Positions 1 through 8,961 of a stretch of DNA of 32,862 bases are shown piece by piece. The notes under the pieces are model-generated. The model searched no databases, was not told where the DNA came from, and was given only the letters and a program-made list of their open reading frames with translations. Both the position numbers and the translations under genes were made by a program. The stretch spans positions 1 to 32,862 of the IMG/VR virus record IMGVR_UViG_3300036853_000358; one strand, written 5' to 3'. The stretch's first letter is position 1. Every line of letters starts with the position of its first letter. Source of the DNA: a virus.

Positions 1-1
1 C

Positions 2-259
2 AGCCTCGGTGATGTGATCGCGAAGGCGGCGCTCTGGTCTTTGGGACGTCCAACCGACGTATCGAACGGCTTGAGTTCGGGGACACCTCAGGACGTAAAT
101 GCTCCAGGAACCTGCTGGTCTACGATTGTCTTCAGCCATGTGACTCCCTCCGAGTCGCTTTGGTCAGGGTCACGCAGCGTTAGTAGCGCTGTTGTGACCC
201 GCTTTCATTTTACCGCGAATACGCTCCGAACACCCGTGAATATTGAGGTTTTCGCATGA
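2..259 (+). CDS. 3' end of an unidentified virion-region gene (partial)
   Basis: An open frame runs in from the left edge and stops at 257-259, leaving about 85 C-terminal residues. I recognise no family. The sequence is rich in Ser, Thr and Val and ends in a beta-like stretch (TPVNIEVFA), as in many capsid decoration or neck proteins, but this is only an impression. Its stop overlaps the next start in an ATGA. It lies directly before the neck genes, so a head or head-completion role is likely from position. The true start is outside the window. Confidence 0.6.
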   Translation, partial: SLGDVIAKAALWSLGRPTDVSNGLSSGTPQDVNAPGTCWSTIVFSHVTPSESLWSGSRSVSSAVVTRFHFTANTLRTPVNIEVFA

Positions 260-357
260 TCGACCACGCCCTGCTGCGCCGCGCGCTGCGCGAACTCGAA
301 CGGCGGCTGAAGATCGTTACGCGCCGCATCGCCAAGCTAAAGGCGGCGGGCGCATGA
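256..357 (+). CDS. 33-residue basic helical mini-protein in the neck operon
   Basis: This small ORF starts in an ATGA overlap with the upstream gene and ends in another ATGA overlap with the neck gene at 354. The predicted peptide is a charged amphipathic helix rich in Arg, Lys and Leu (MIDHALLRRALRELERRL...). No domain can be assigned at this length. The exact coupling on both sides argues that it is translated, either for the peptide itself or to deliver ribosomes to the next gene. A similar mini-ORF sits at 785-871. Confidence 0.55.
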   Translation: MIDHALLRRALRELERRLKIVTRRIAKLKAAGA

Positions 358-788
358 CGCAGGCGCGCGGCATCGGGATCGAAGAGGTGATGGCGCGAGC
401 CGTTGCGACGGGGCTGTTTACGTCGCTGCTCGCCCTCGAATCGCCGTCGGGAGTTTTCAACGACGGCGGGCAACCGGACGGCCTTTACAATCCGGTCGCA
501 GGCCTCGAGGCGATCCCGTGCATGGATATGCCGCTCGGCGAGTCGCGCATCTTAGCCAGCGAGCTGAAGAGCCTGAAAGACGTGCTCGCCAGCGCGCCGC
601 GTCACGTACTGCTCGACAAGCGCTATTTCGAGATCGAAGGCGGCGTCTCGGTCGGGTGGCGCGCGGTTTTAACGAATGTCATGCAGATCGCGGCGGGCGA
701 GCCGGGCGTCGTGTACGACGTCCTGGGCGCCGAGTGCGACTCGCAACGCCAGATGACCCGCGTGTCGGTCGCATTGAAGGCCCTATGA
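354..788 (+). CDS. Putative head-closure / neck protein
   Basis: 144 residues. The start at 354 was chosen over an upstream in-frame codon because it forms an ATGA overlap with the preceding mini-ORF. The C-terminal part (GAECDSQRQMTRVSVAL) has the look of small neck proteins that join portal to tail. It is followed, after another mini-ORF, by a tail-completion-like protein and the major tail protein, the usual order of connector genes in siphoviruses. The assignment rests mainly on position and size; no catalytic motif is expected. It could also be a different head-tail adaptor. Confidence 0.5.
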   Translation: MTQARGIGIEEVMARAVATGLFTSLLALESPSGVFNDGGQPDGLYNPVAGLEAIPCMDMPLGESRILASELKSLKDVLASAPRHVLLDKRYFEIEGGVSVGWRAVLTNVMQIAAGEPGVVYDVLGAECDSQRQMTRVSVALKAL

Positions 789-871
789 GAAAAGACGTTG
801 CTCGCCTGCTCGCTCTGTACGCGGAACTCGCCGCCCTGCTGGCGGCGCTGAAAGCGGTCCCGAAGCCATGA
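785..871 (+). CDS. 28-residue Ala/Leu-rich mini-protein in the neck operon
   Basis: Second tiny ORF of the neck operon, with ATGA overlaps at both ends (785-788 and 868-871). The peptide (MRKDVARLLALYAELAALL...) should form one hydrophobic or amphipathic helix with a basic N-terminus. It resembles the mini-ORF at 256 in size, placement and helical character, although the sequences are not clearly homologous. Either it is a short structural or regulatory peptide, or it acts as a translational coupler. Confidence 0.5.
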   Translation: MRKDVARLLALYAELAALLAALKAVPKP

Positions 872-1296
872 CGTCCTGCGAATCGAAACTGCGATCGCTC
901 GCCATGCTCGACACAGCGCTGGTCGCGGACCTCGGCCCGCCGACGGCGTTCCGATGGTTCGACCGATCGCTGCCGCAAGGCCAGCTCACGCAGGCGAATG
1001 CGTGCGTCAGCGTGCAGCGTCTCGGCACGCTGCCGATGTACAACATGGGCGGCCTGACGGCGCTGACCCGGCCGCGCCTGCAAATCAACGTGTTCGCCTA
1101 TTCGGGCGAACGTGCCCGCCAGATCGCCAGCGACGTCGATGCGTTTCTCGCCGGCGTTTCGCTTGTCGAATCGCCGAGGTCGGGCGCGCCGACGCTGAAG
1201 CTCGATCAGCGGTCGGACGTGCTCGCGGCGCTCGAACCGCTGGTTTATGTGGAGATTCTGGATTACCGCGTGTGGAACCGCGAAGACTTGAATTAA
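868..1296 (+). CDS. Putative tail terminator / tail completion protein (DUF3168-like)
   Basis: 142 residues, starting in an ATGA overlap. The pattern PRLQINVFAYSGERARQIASDVDAFL in the middle, followed by a C-terminal beta-strand (VYVEILDYRVW), resembles DUF3168/Gp17-type tail completion proteins. In these, a strand reporting 'parallel to other phages' and a helix with regularly spaced Ala and Val recur. Such proteins cap the tail tube and join it to the neck. Position directly before the major tail protein supports this. The family call comes from motif memory, not a search. Confidence 0.6.
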   Translation: MTSCESKLRSLAMLDTALVADLGPPTAFRWFDRSLPQGQLTQANACVSVQRLGTLPMYNMGGLTALTRPRLQINVFAYSGERARQIASDVDAFLAGVSLVESPRSGAPTLKLDQRSDVLAALEPLVYVEILDYRVWNREDLN

Positions 1297-1309
1297 AGGA
1301 AAAACGAAA

Positions 1310-2053
1310 ATGCCAACGCCAACGCTTACTAACGTAAATCTCCCTCTGGGGTCCGGCATCGCCGCCGTCGGTTCCCTGCTTCAGATCCTGAACCTCGCCT
1401 CGCCCTCAAAATACATTCCGATCGGCAACCTCGGCAACATGAAATGGGGATTCAAACTGATGGACGCCGACACGACCAATCAGGGCACGGTGTGGAAACA
1501 GGGGATTCCGACGCTGCGCGACGGAGGCACGATCACGGGCGACCTGCACCTCGTTCCGTCTTCAGCCGGCGCCGATCTGACCGGCGTGCTCGAGGGCCAC
1601 TCGTTCGTTACCGGCCTCGGCCATATTGCCGTGAACGCGGACGTCCGGCAGTATAAGATGACCTGGCCCGATGGCGCGGGCATGTTCTTCTCGGCGTACA
1701 TTACGGACTTTCCGGTCGACATGCAGATCGAAAAGGATCTGCTCTGCAATATCACCTGGAAAGTGACCGGCGCCCCGACCTTCTTCGACCTCGAAACCGG
1801 CGGCGTTACCGTGCAGACGATCACGTTCGCCGCACTTTCGGCGAAGACGGTAACCGATGTTCCGTTTACGGTCACGGCCACGGCATCGTCGGGTCTTGCA
1901 CCCGTGTTCTCGATCACCGGACCGGCGACGATTTCGGGCGGGCTCGTCACGCTGACCGGCGCCACCGGCAGCGTAGTTGTTACGGCCTCGCAGCCGGGCA
2001 ACCTCACGTACGCGGCGGCGACACCCGTTCCGCAGACCTTCGCCGTCACATAG
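1310..2053 (+). CDS. Major tail protein with C-terminal Ig-like domain
   Basis: 247 residues, start preceded by an AAAGGA Shine-Dalgarno. Residues about 1-168 form the predicted tail-tube body (for example MKWGFKLMDADTTNQGTVWKQGIP). Residues 169-247 are an Ig-like repeat beginning QTITFAALS and containing ATASSGLAP and GPATISGG. The same repeat family occurs in three downstream tail proteins. Many major tail proteins, such as lambda gpV, carry a surface-exposed C-terminal Ig-like domain, so the architecture fits. A strong hairpin follows the gene, as often seen after highly expressed tail-tube genes. Confidence 0.8.
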   Translation: MPTPTLTNVNLPLGSGIAAVGSLLQILNLASPSKYIPIGNLGNMKWGFKLMDADTTNQGTVWKQGIPTLRDGGTITGDLHLVPSSAGADLTGVLEGHSFVTGLGHIAVNADVRQYKMTWPDGAGMFFSAYITDFPVDMQIEKDLLCNITWKVTGAPTFFDLETGGVTVQTITFAALSAKTVTDVPFTVTATASSGLAPVFSITGPATISGGLVTLTGATGSVVVTASQPGNLTYAAATPVPQTFAVT

Positions 2054-2059
2054 GCGACG

Positions 2060-2100
2060 GGTGAACCGGCGCAGAGGCCCGCAGGCTGCGCCGGTTCACC
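2060..2100 (+). terminator. Strong hairpin after the major tail gene (attenuator candidate)
   Basis: A perfect 15-bp inverted repeat: GGTGAACCGGCGCAG at 2060-2074 and its reverse complement at 2086-2100, with an 11-nt loop. It begins 7 nt after the major tail stop. No T-tract follows, so it may not be a complete Rho-independent terminator. It could be an attenuator or an mRNA 3'-end stabiliser that keeps tail-tube expression above that of the chaperones. Confidence 0.7.
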
Positions 2101-2136
2101 TCGCTGCACCTGCGGGCACACGTCAGGAGCGAACCC

Positions 2137-2526
2137 ATGACACCGCAACTCTCAACACCGCCGAACGGCTCGCCCGTCACGTATCCGACGATCACGGCGG
2201 GCGGCAAAGAATATCAGCTCCGCTTCGCGCACGCCGCATGGTTCCAGTTGCAGGCGTGGGGCTTCGTGCTCGGCGATCCGAACCGGCCGATCCCGATCCT
2301 GGCGCTCGCCGCGGCTGCCGCCGGGCAAGTGGACCCGGCGACCGGCGCGTGGCGCTCGATCGGCTTCGCGCGTCCTCTGGATCTGGCCGACGCGATGCTG
2401 CCGGGCGAACTGCTGTCGGCGCTCGATGCGCCCGTGCTCGAAGCTCTAAAAAAAGCCGCGCCGGAGGCGGACCTGACGCTCAATCAGTCACCGGCGCCCT
2501 CGCATCCTCCCGAGCCGCTCAACTGA
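2137..2526 (+). CDS. Tail assembly chaperone, short form (gpG-like)
   Basis: 129 residues, start with a GGAG Shine-Dalgarno at 2126. It lies between the major tail and tape measure genes, the conserved place of tail assembly chaperones. The N-terminal part (YPTITAGGKEYQLRFAHAAWFQLQAWG) matches the usual 'field equation' of such proteins, a short beta hairpin followed by helices. Near the C-terminus the codons CTA AAA AAA form a -1 slippery site, giving a longer fusion with the overlapping frame. By analogy with lambda G and GT, the short form would be in excess and both would coat the tape measure before tube polymerisation. Confidence 0.85.
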   Translation: MTPQLSTPPNGSPVTYPTITAGGKEYQLRFAHAAWFQLQAWGFVLGDPNRPIPILALAAAAAGQVDPATGAWRSIGFARPLDLADAMLPGELLSALDAPVLEALKKAAPEADLTLNQSPAPSHPPEPLN

Positions 2527-2972
2527 GCGAAGACGACTGGTTAGAGATGTACGCCTTCGCCACGTCGTCCGCGCACGGGCTCGGCATGACGGCGGCGGAA
2601 TTCTGGGCGAGTACTCCGCGCGAATTCGCAGCAAAACGCAAGGTCTTCGAGCAGGCGCGTGAATTCCCCGCCCGGTTGTACGCCGGTATCCAGTCAACGC
2701 TCCATAACGCCCATTTCCGGCACGAACGCTCGCAACCCGCTTTCACGCCCGAGATGTTCCTGCCCGGTTACCGTTCGGTCGACGCACCGCGCCAGGACGA
2801 AAGCTGGCGCACGTTCAAGGCGCAGGCAATGGGTCACAAACGAACGCCCTCCGAACGGGCGGCGCTTCAGGCGAATGCTGCCGAATTCGCACACCGGCAG
2901 TCCCGTGCGGCGGCGGCGCAGGCGAGCGGAGCGAGCGGGGCGGAAGTGATCCGGATCATGGAGGAAGGCTAA
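2137..2972 (+). CDS. Tail assembly chaperone, frameshifted long form (gpG-T-like)
   Basis: Predicted product of join(2137..2454, 2454..2972), about 278 residues: 106 from the first frame and 172 from the -1 frame. After the slip the protein continues SRAGGGPDAQ and later LSEDDWLEMYAFATSSAHGLG, then GMTAAEFW, a motif like that of T-domain chaperones. The -1 frame has no good independent start with a ribosome site near the junction, and its coding quality begins at the slip. It ends at 2972, immediately before the tape measure ATG. In lambda the T domain recruits the major tail protein to the tape measure. Confidence 0.82.
2446..2455 (+). promoter_or_regulatory. Programmed -1 ribosomal frameshift site (A AAA AAA)
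   Basis: Seven A residues at 2448-2454 are read CTA AAA AAA in the upstream frame, the canonical A_AAA_AAA slippery heptamer. A one-base backward slip moves ribosomes from the gpG-like frame into the open frame that ends at 2972. The stretch after it is very GC-rich and could form a stimulatory structure; I did not identify a definite one. Confidence 0.85.
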
Positions 2973-5900
2973 ATGGCAGTTGAATCGCTCGGCGGCGTTT
3001 CCGTAACGATCGACGGCGATCTCGGGCCGCTCAAAACCGCGTTTACGCAGGCGCAGGCCTCGGCCCAGCAGGCCGGGGCCGGAGTCGCGGCAGCGTTCAC
3101 GGCGGGGTCGAAGACTATCGCCGGAGCGCAGGCTGCGGTGAAACAGGCGACCGAGAACCTGGCGCAGGCGCAGAAACTTTTTGCTCAAGCTACTGCTGCC
3201 GCCGCCGGAGATGCTGCGTTTGCCATAACAGCCGGAAATAAAGAGGTTGCTGCGTCAATCGCACTCGTCGTCGAACAGTACAAAGCCGAGCTGGTGGCCG
3301 CTACCGCTGCACTTGCCGGAATGGCGGGGGCGACTGCGGAAGCCGGAAACGCCGAGGTCGCGCTCGCGGCCAAGACGGAGGTCGCCACCGTCGCGCTCAA
3401 GCATCAGGTGTCGGAATTGCAGGCCGTCAGCGGTCTGCTGCGCGTGGGCGAAGGCGCTGGCGCTTTCCGGGCTGCGGAAAAAGCACTGACGCTGATCCCG
3501 GGCCTTGGGGCCCTGGCGCAGATGATTTTCCCTGTAGTGGGCGCGATCGCACTTGCCGAGGCGTTCTACAAAATCTGGGAAAAGACCGACCCTCTTATAA
3601 AAGCGCAGGCCGACCTTGTCGAAGTTACAAAGAAGACGAATCAGGAATTCGAGTCACTCTCGAAGACATTCGATCGAATCAACGTCGCGCAACTGACGGC
3701 CGAATTCAGCAAGGCTGCGGGATTGCATCTCGCCGCTTTTTATAGTCAGACGACAGCCGACGAAGACAAAGACCGCATTAATGCCCTGGTGGCGAAGATC
3801 GAATGGGCGCGCGGGCGGATCAAAGCGGAAACCACGCAGACGACGAATCCGATTATTTCCACTCTCGAAGCCTTCAATCCGCTGATCACTGGAATGAAGT
3901 TCGCCGAGGGCCGCGACGCTGCGGCGCAGGCGGTGAACATAGAGGGCTTTCAAAAGGAAATCGAGCTTCTAAAGTACAAAGGAACACTCGCCGAAAAGCA
4001 GGCAAAACTCGATGCGACCAACTCGGCGAAGGATGCTGCGCGTGACTCCGCGCAGATTGCCATTGCTTCGATAGCGAACCAGATCGCGGCAACTACCCGG
4101 CTGTCGGATTCGATCAAACAGAAGTACGAAATCGAAATCAGGCTCAGCCAGATCGCCCGCGACGCCGAGATCGCCGCCATGCACGACCCGCACGCCCGTG
4201 CGATCGCGCAGGCCGATGACGACGTGCGGGTCGCTCAGGATCGTCTCGCAAAGCTGAAGCCGCTTTACGAGGCCGACGCCAAAGCGAAAGCCGCCTCGAT
4301 TCTGAAGCAGACGGCGCAGGAAAAGGTCGGCAAAGATCCGGGCGAACGGGCGGCTCTTGAAATCAGGGCGCAGGGTCAGATCGTCGCAGCGAATGATGAA
4401 GCGGCCAAACTAATCACGGCGCTTTGGGCCGCCGAAGCCGAGAGCGAAGCGAGAACCGGGGTCGTCCGCGTCACCCAGCAACGCGAGGTAATGGCGCAGT
4501 GGGATGCCGAGGTCATGAAGGGCTTCGAGTCCCTCGACAAGCAATGGAAACAGGCGCTCGCCCGGGGCGAGAAGTACACGCAGGATCAACTGAACCAGCT
4601 CACCCGCGTCGCCGAAATCGATGCGAAGGGCAAGGGCTCGACCGATGCCCTGACGATTCAGGCGAACAAGCTGGCGGCAGAACGTGCCTATGGCGACGCT
4701 GCGCTGCACACCGCTGCACAGCAGGTCGAATACGCCCGCCAACTGGCGGGATTTGACAGCCAGGCGCGGGCGGCGAAGATAGCGGGCCTCGCCGCCGAGC
4801 TGGTCATTGCGCAGGCGGCAGCGACGGAGATCTCGGGCGGTGAAAAGGTCGCCAACATTCAGCAGCAGATCAATGCCCTGAAGCTCGAAGGCGCGAATGC
4901 CGACGAAGCGGCGGCGATCAAAAACGAACAGGCGCTCGAACGCCTCACCCTGCATTACAAACTGCAGGCTGCGCTGCGCAACGCCGGGCAGCAGATCCCG
5001 GGCGCGATCGGTGGGGCCCTGGCCTCCGGCCTGACGGGCGGCCAGCGTGGCGAAAGCGTCGGCCAGCAGATTACGACGGCATTGCGGGGCGTCGGCCAGC
5101 AACTGCTTTCGACCGCGTTTACGGCGCTGATCAATCAGCTCGTCGTAACGACCGGCGTGCAGGCGTTGCTCGGCTCGATCACCGGAACATCGACCGCTAC
5201 ACACGTGGCGGCGACGACCGTCAATACCGCTGCCCTGGCAGCGAATACGGCGGCACTTGCCGCACACGGGGCGGTCGGCGCAGCTGGTGGCGTGGTGGGT
5301 GCAGCTGGAGGCCTCGGCGGGGCAGCGGGCAGCGTCGCATCGACTGCTGCCGGAGGCCTTGTCGGCCCGCTGATCGCAGCGGCGGGCGGCGTTATCGGCG
5401 GCGTCATCAGTGGTGTAATGGGCCTCATCGGATCGGCGTCCATCGTAAAAGCTGTTCACGGGACGACGGCGGCGGTTCAGGCGTTGCGCACCGTGCCGGG
5501 CGGCGCACCCGGAACGGCGGCGGGCGGTCTTGCGACGGCTCCGCCGCCTGCTCCGTCAGGCGGCGGGCTGTTCGACGATATCCCCGGCAAGATCTCATCG
5601 GGCCTTTTGGAAGGGCTGTTCGGCCTCGGCGCATCGAACGCGATCCCCGTCCGTGTTGTTTCGGGGTACGGGATCGCCGGAAAACTGGCGGGCGGGCTGT
5701 TCGGCTCGCTGCTCGGTTTGATCGGTTTCGCGGGCGGCGGTTCGCCGCCGATCGGCGTGCCGAGCTGGATCGGCGAGCACGGCAAAGAACTCTGGATACC
5801 GCACGAGGCGGGCGTCATCGTGCCGAACAACCAGCTCGGCAACATGCCGATGCCGCGGATCGGCGGTTCGTCGTCGTCGAGCGTCTCGAATTCATCCGGC

Positions 5901-6026
5901 GATCAGCACTTCACGTTTCACGTGAATGGCGCAGCCAATACGCGCGAAACCGTCCGGGCGATCGCTGATTACATGAAATCCGCCTCGCCGGCGTTTGCGA
6001 CAGCCAGCAGCCGGAGCAGACTGTAA
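2973..6026 (+). CDS. Tape measure protein
   Basis: 1017 residues, starting directly after the chaperone stop, with a GGAGGAAGG ribosome site inside the chaperone end. The protein is Ala-rich, mostly helical and largely coiled coil. A hydrophobic segment lies at about 174-203, and a long Gly/Ala-rich hydrophobic region at about 762-826, which may be the part that inserts in the host membrane. The C-terminus has the conserved tape-measure pattern with AGGG, then WIGEHGKELWIPHEAG at about 930-945 and PNNQ. It sets tail length and passes through the tube at infection. No lysozyme or peptidase motif was recognised. Confidence 0.93.
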   Translation: MAVESLGGVSVTIDGDLGPLKTAFTQAQASAQQAGAGVAAAFTAGSKTIAGAQAAVKQATENLAQAQKLFAQATAAAAGDAAFAITAGNKEVAASIALVVEQYKAELVAATAALAGMAGATAEAGNAEVALAAKTEVATVALKHQVSELQAVSGLLRVGEGAGAFRAAEKALTLIPGLGALAQMIFPVVGAIALAEAFYKIWEKTDPLIKAQADLVEVTKKTNQEFESLSKTFDRINVAQLTAEFSKAAGLHLAAFYSQTTADEDKDRINALVAKIEWARGRIKAETTQTTNPIISTLEAFNPLITGMKFAEGRDAAAQAVNIEGFQKEIELLKYKGTLAEKQAKLDATNSAKDAARDSAQIAIASIANQIAATTRLSDSIKQKYEIEIRLSQIARDAEIAAMHDPHARAIAQADDDVRVAQDRLAKLKPLYEADAKAKAASILKQTAQEKVGKDPGERAALEIRAQGQIVAANDEAAKLITALWAAEAESEARTGVVRVTQQREVMAQWDAEVMKGFESLDKQWKQALARGEKYTQDQLNQLTRVAEIDAKGKGSTDALTIQANKLAAERAYGDAALHTAAQQVEYARQLAGFDSQARAAKIAGLAAELVIAQAAATEISGGEKVANIQQQINALKLEGANADEAAAIKNEQALERLTLHYKLQAALRNAGQQIPGAIGGALASGLTGGQRGESVGQQITTALRGVGQQLLSTAFTALINQLVVTTGVQALLGSITGTSTATHVAATTVNTAALAANTAALAAHGAVGAAGGVVGAAGGLGGAAGSVASTAAGGLVGPLIAAAGGVIGGVISGVMGLIGSASIVKAVHGTTAAVQALRTVPGGAPGTAAGGLATAPPPAPSGGGLFDDIPGKISSGLLEGLFGLGASNAIPVRVVSGYGIAGKLAGGLFGSLLGLIGFAGGGSPPIGVPSWIGEHGKELWIPHEAGVIVPNNQLGNMPMPRIGGSSSSSVSNSSGDQHFTFHVNGAANTRETVRAIADYMKSASPAFATASSRSRL

Positions 6027-6029
6027 CCC

Positions 6030-8957
6030 GTGGCATTAAGCCAGACCATCACGTTTCCGGTCATTCCGGCGCATACGTCGGCCGACGGCCCGATCACGCT
6101 GGCCGCAACGGCTTCGTCGGGATTACCCATTACGTACACCGTAACCGGACCGGCCACGCTCGCGGGGAACGTGCTGACGCTGACCGGACCGGGCTCGGTC
6201 AGCGTTACGGCGCTGCAGGGCGGTTCGGCAGGCGCGGGCATTTTCGTGCCCGGCGTTCCGGCGACCGTGATGCTGAACTGGGAGGATCAATTCGGCGGCG
6301 GCGACGGCTCGTACGGGAACGGCACGATCCGGATCATCTTCGACGGCGCAGGCCACGCCACGATGGAGTGGCTCGGCACGCTGGTCGGAACGGCTTCGAC
6401 GAATGCCTTCGGCATCCGGACCGCCGGCGTAAACGGCACGGCGCTGGTCGGAACGACCGTTGGCGCTGGTCCCGTCGCGATCACGCCGCTGCCGGCAGTC
6501 GGGGCCGAGCTGATCGTCTATCTGACGAACGCGGTTTCGGCGGGCGGTTTCTTTACCGGCCCGGCCTCGCGCAATCCGGACGGATATTTCCATTGCTATA
6601 TCGGGGGCGATCCGGCAGCCACTGGTTATCTGGCGGCCACGCCGGTCGTTCGCACGTTCGCCGTCTCGGCGATCAGTGCCGATGCCTGGCTCGTGATCTA
6701 TGAAGCGGGCGGCGCAGTCGATCGCAGCTCGTATTTATCGTTCGCCGAAGGCGCTTCGCATTCGTTCAGCCTGCAGAATCGCCACCGGGGCACGGCGGCG
6801 TTCATGCTCGAAATCCCGGCAGGCGATACGTACATGCCGGAGCGCGGCTGCTTAATCAAGCTGTACGATCCGACCGGCGCGGGCGGGTCGCCGCCGGTTT
6901 ACGCAGGCACGATCGACGTGATCGATGTCGCATGGAAAGGCGACGACGGGACGCGGGTCGCGACGCTCAACTGCGTATCGCTCGAAAAGGTTTTCGATGC
7001 GATTCTGGTCCCGCCGCGGCTCTATACGAATCAGACGGCGTACCAGATTGTCGTCGCGCTGTTCGCACTCGTCGACGGGTCGCCGGTTCTCGCGCCCGAC
7101 GTACCGGCCTCGGATTCAAGTCCGGTCGTCCCTTCCCTGCTCTGCGATTACGATCGGATCTCGGATCTGTTCGACCAGCTCGCGAAACGCGCGAACTTCG
7201 TCTGGGGCGTCGATCCGCAGACGATGCAGCTTTTCTTCCATGCGCCGAACGCCGAGCCCTCGCCGTTTACGCTGACCTGCGATGACGTCTTCTGGGAAAG
7301 TTGCACGTGGAACGTCAACGGCCAGGACTTCCGCGACTGGCAGGCCGTGCGCATATCGCCCGAAGCGTTCACGCATTCGAAGGAACTGTTTACCGGCGAC
7401 GGCTCGACGGGTTTCTTTACGCTGATGCGGCCGCCGAAGCAGATCACGAACGTCTGGCAGACGCGCAACACGCAGAACACGGCGACGGGCACGTTCTCAG
7501 GCGTTCCGGCGGCAGGCGATACGGCAACGATCGGATATCCGGGGGCGGGCGGCGGGACACAGTACAACTGGGCTGCATCGTCGCCGTATGCGATCGGGCA
7601 GTCGATCATCGATCCGGCCGGGCACGTGCAGAAAGTCTCGACCGCCGGGCAGTCAGGAACGACGGAACCTGTATGGAACGATATCGGATCATTTACGGTC
7701 GACCAGGCCGGATTGTTAGCGAGCGGCGTTATCTGGCAAGACAACGGGATTTCAGGGCTCGACGGTTCAGGTGGCAACTTAACGTACACCTTCGTCGCCG
7801 CGCTCGATAACACGCAATGGGGCCAGGTGCTCATCGGCTCGGACGCCGCGGCGACCGCCCGGAATTTCGTCGATGCGATTAACCGGGTCGATGATCTGGC
7901 GGGCGTGACGTTCTCAATGCCGACGTGGGAGAACCCGCTCGTGAATGCGGACCCGCCGTCCGGCGGTTCGTTCGTCGTGCGCAATAAATCGGCCGGCAAA
8001 GGCTACGTCGCCGCGCTCAGTGACAGCGGATCCGCTTTTTCGTGGTCCGCTGCGATCACGTCCGGCGGCATTACGACGTTCAATACGACCTCGCTTGAAG
8101 CCGCGGTCGAAGGGACAAGCAACACGGCAGACGTTTACTACACGCCGGGCAACCCCGTCGTCGGGCCGGTCATTCCGCGGACGCCCACCGGCTACTATCT
8201 CCAGATCGAATACACGCGCGTCGGCGGCGACATCATCATCGTCGAAGATACGGCGCTCGTGGCCGCCAGAGCGGCGATCGAAACCGGCACGGGCAAGTAT
8301 CAGCAGATCATCAGCGACTCGTCGAACACGTCCGCGCCGGCGGGCCTGCTCGAAGCGCAGGCCACGCTGAACGCCTATAAGATCGCACCGACGACGATGC
8401 AGTTCCAGACGTTCCGGCGCGGCATCACGCCGGGGCAGTTGCTCACCATCACGCTGGTGGGCCCTGGACATGATCCGGCGAATCCAGGGCACGCGCCGTT
8501 TTTAGCTAACGCGACATGGGCAGTGCAGGAAGTTTCGGCCGAGCTGGTTCCAGGCGTTAAGCCGCACATGCCGATGACGGGCGCGGGGCATTACAAATAC
8601 ACGCTGCACGTCGTCGATGCGGCGCAAGTTGCAGACTATATCGATTTTTGGGAATCGCTCGGCGGCGGGGGCGGTTCGACCGCTCCGGCCATTCAGGGCC
8701 GCACGCCCGAAGCGCCGGGACCGATCGGCCCAGCGCCGCTGCCGGCTGCGGCCGTCATCGTAACGGCAATTCCCGTGGGCGCGATCGACGGCTCGAATGC
8801 CGTCTTTACGCTGCCAAGCGTTCCTCGAGGGCCGCTCGATCTTTTCCTGAACGGCGTCTGGCAGATGCCGGAAGACGTGGCGCTGGCCGGGTCAACGGTC
8901 ACGTACGCGCGCGCGCCCGAACCGGGCGACGGGCACACCGCGCACTACCCCGGATAA
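6030..8957 (+). CDS. Tail tip / baseplate hub-like protein with Ig-like domain
   Basis: 975 residues with a GTG start 3 nt after the tape measure stop. Residues about 5-72 are an Ig-like repeat of the family shared with the major tail protein. About 74-190 is a beta-rich domain with an aromatic NWEDQFGGGDGS patch. About 225-480 looks like a hub: a distal-tail-like stretch (SFSLQNRHRGTAAFML) and a baseplate-hub-like part (VYAGTIDVIDVAWKGDDG, FDQLAKRANFVWGVDP). About 518-560 resembles a small carbohydrate-binding module. The last ~67 residues (from about 909) form a module also present at the end of the next protein. Position after the tape measure supports a tail-tip role. The domain borders are estimates. 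Confidence 0.7.
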   Translation: MALSQTITFPVIPAHTSADGPITLAATASSGLPITYTVTGPATLAGNVLTLTGPGSVSVTALQGGSAGAGIFVPGVPATVMLNWEDQFGGGDGSYGNGTIRIIFDGAGHATMEWLGTLVGTASTNAFGIRTAGVNGTALVGTTVGAGPVAITPLPAVGAELIVYLTNAVSAGGFFTGPASRNPDGYFHCYIGGDPAATGYLAATPVVRTFAVSAISADAWLVIYEAGGAVDRSSYLSFAEGASHSFSLQNRHRGTAAFMLEIPAGDTYMPERGCLIKLYDPTGAGGSPPVYAGTIDVIDVAWKGDDGTRVATLNCVSLEKVFDAILVPPRLYTNQTAYQIVVALFALVDGSPVLAPDVPASDSSPVVPSLLCDYDRISDLFDQLAKRANFVWGVDPQTMQLFFHAPNAEPSPFTLTCDDVFWESCTWNVNGQDFRDWQAVRISPEAFTHSKELFTGDGSTGFFTLMRPPKQITNVWQTRNTQNTATGTFSGVPAAGDTATIGYPGAGGGTQYNWAASSPYAIGQSIIDPAGHVQKVSTAGQSGTTEPVWNDIGSFTVDQAGLLASGVIWQDNGISGLDGSGGNLTYTFVAALDNTQWGQVLIGSDAAATARNFVDAINRVDDLAGVTFSMPTWENPLVNADPPSGGSFVVRNKSAGKGYVAALSDSGSAFSWSAAITSGGITTFNTTSLEAAVEGTSNTADVYYTPGNPVVGPVIPRTPTGYYLQIEYTRVGGDIIIVEDTALVAARAAIETGTGKYQQIISDSSNTSAPAGLLEAQATLNAYKIAPTTMQFQTFRRGITPGQLLTITLVGPGHDPANPGHAPFLANATWAVQEVSAELVPGVKPHMPMTGAGHYKYTLHVVDAAQVADYIDFWESLGGGGGSTAPAIQGRTPEAPGPIGPAPLPAAAVIVTAIPVGAIDGSNAVFTLPSVPRGPLDLFLNGVWQMPEDVALAGSTVTYARAPEPGDGHTAHYPG

Positions 8958-8961
8958 CCCT

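Noticed and set aside
4410-5459. 349-codon minus-strand open frame inside the tape measure gene
   Set aside because: Arg-rich translation with no recognisable domain; the plus strand is a clear tape measure.
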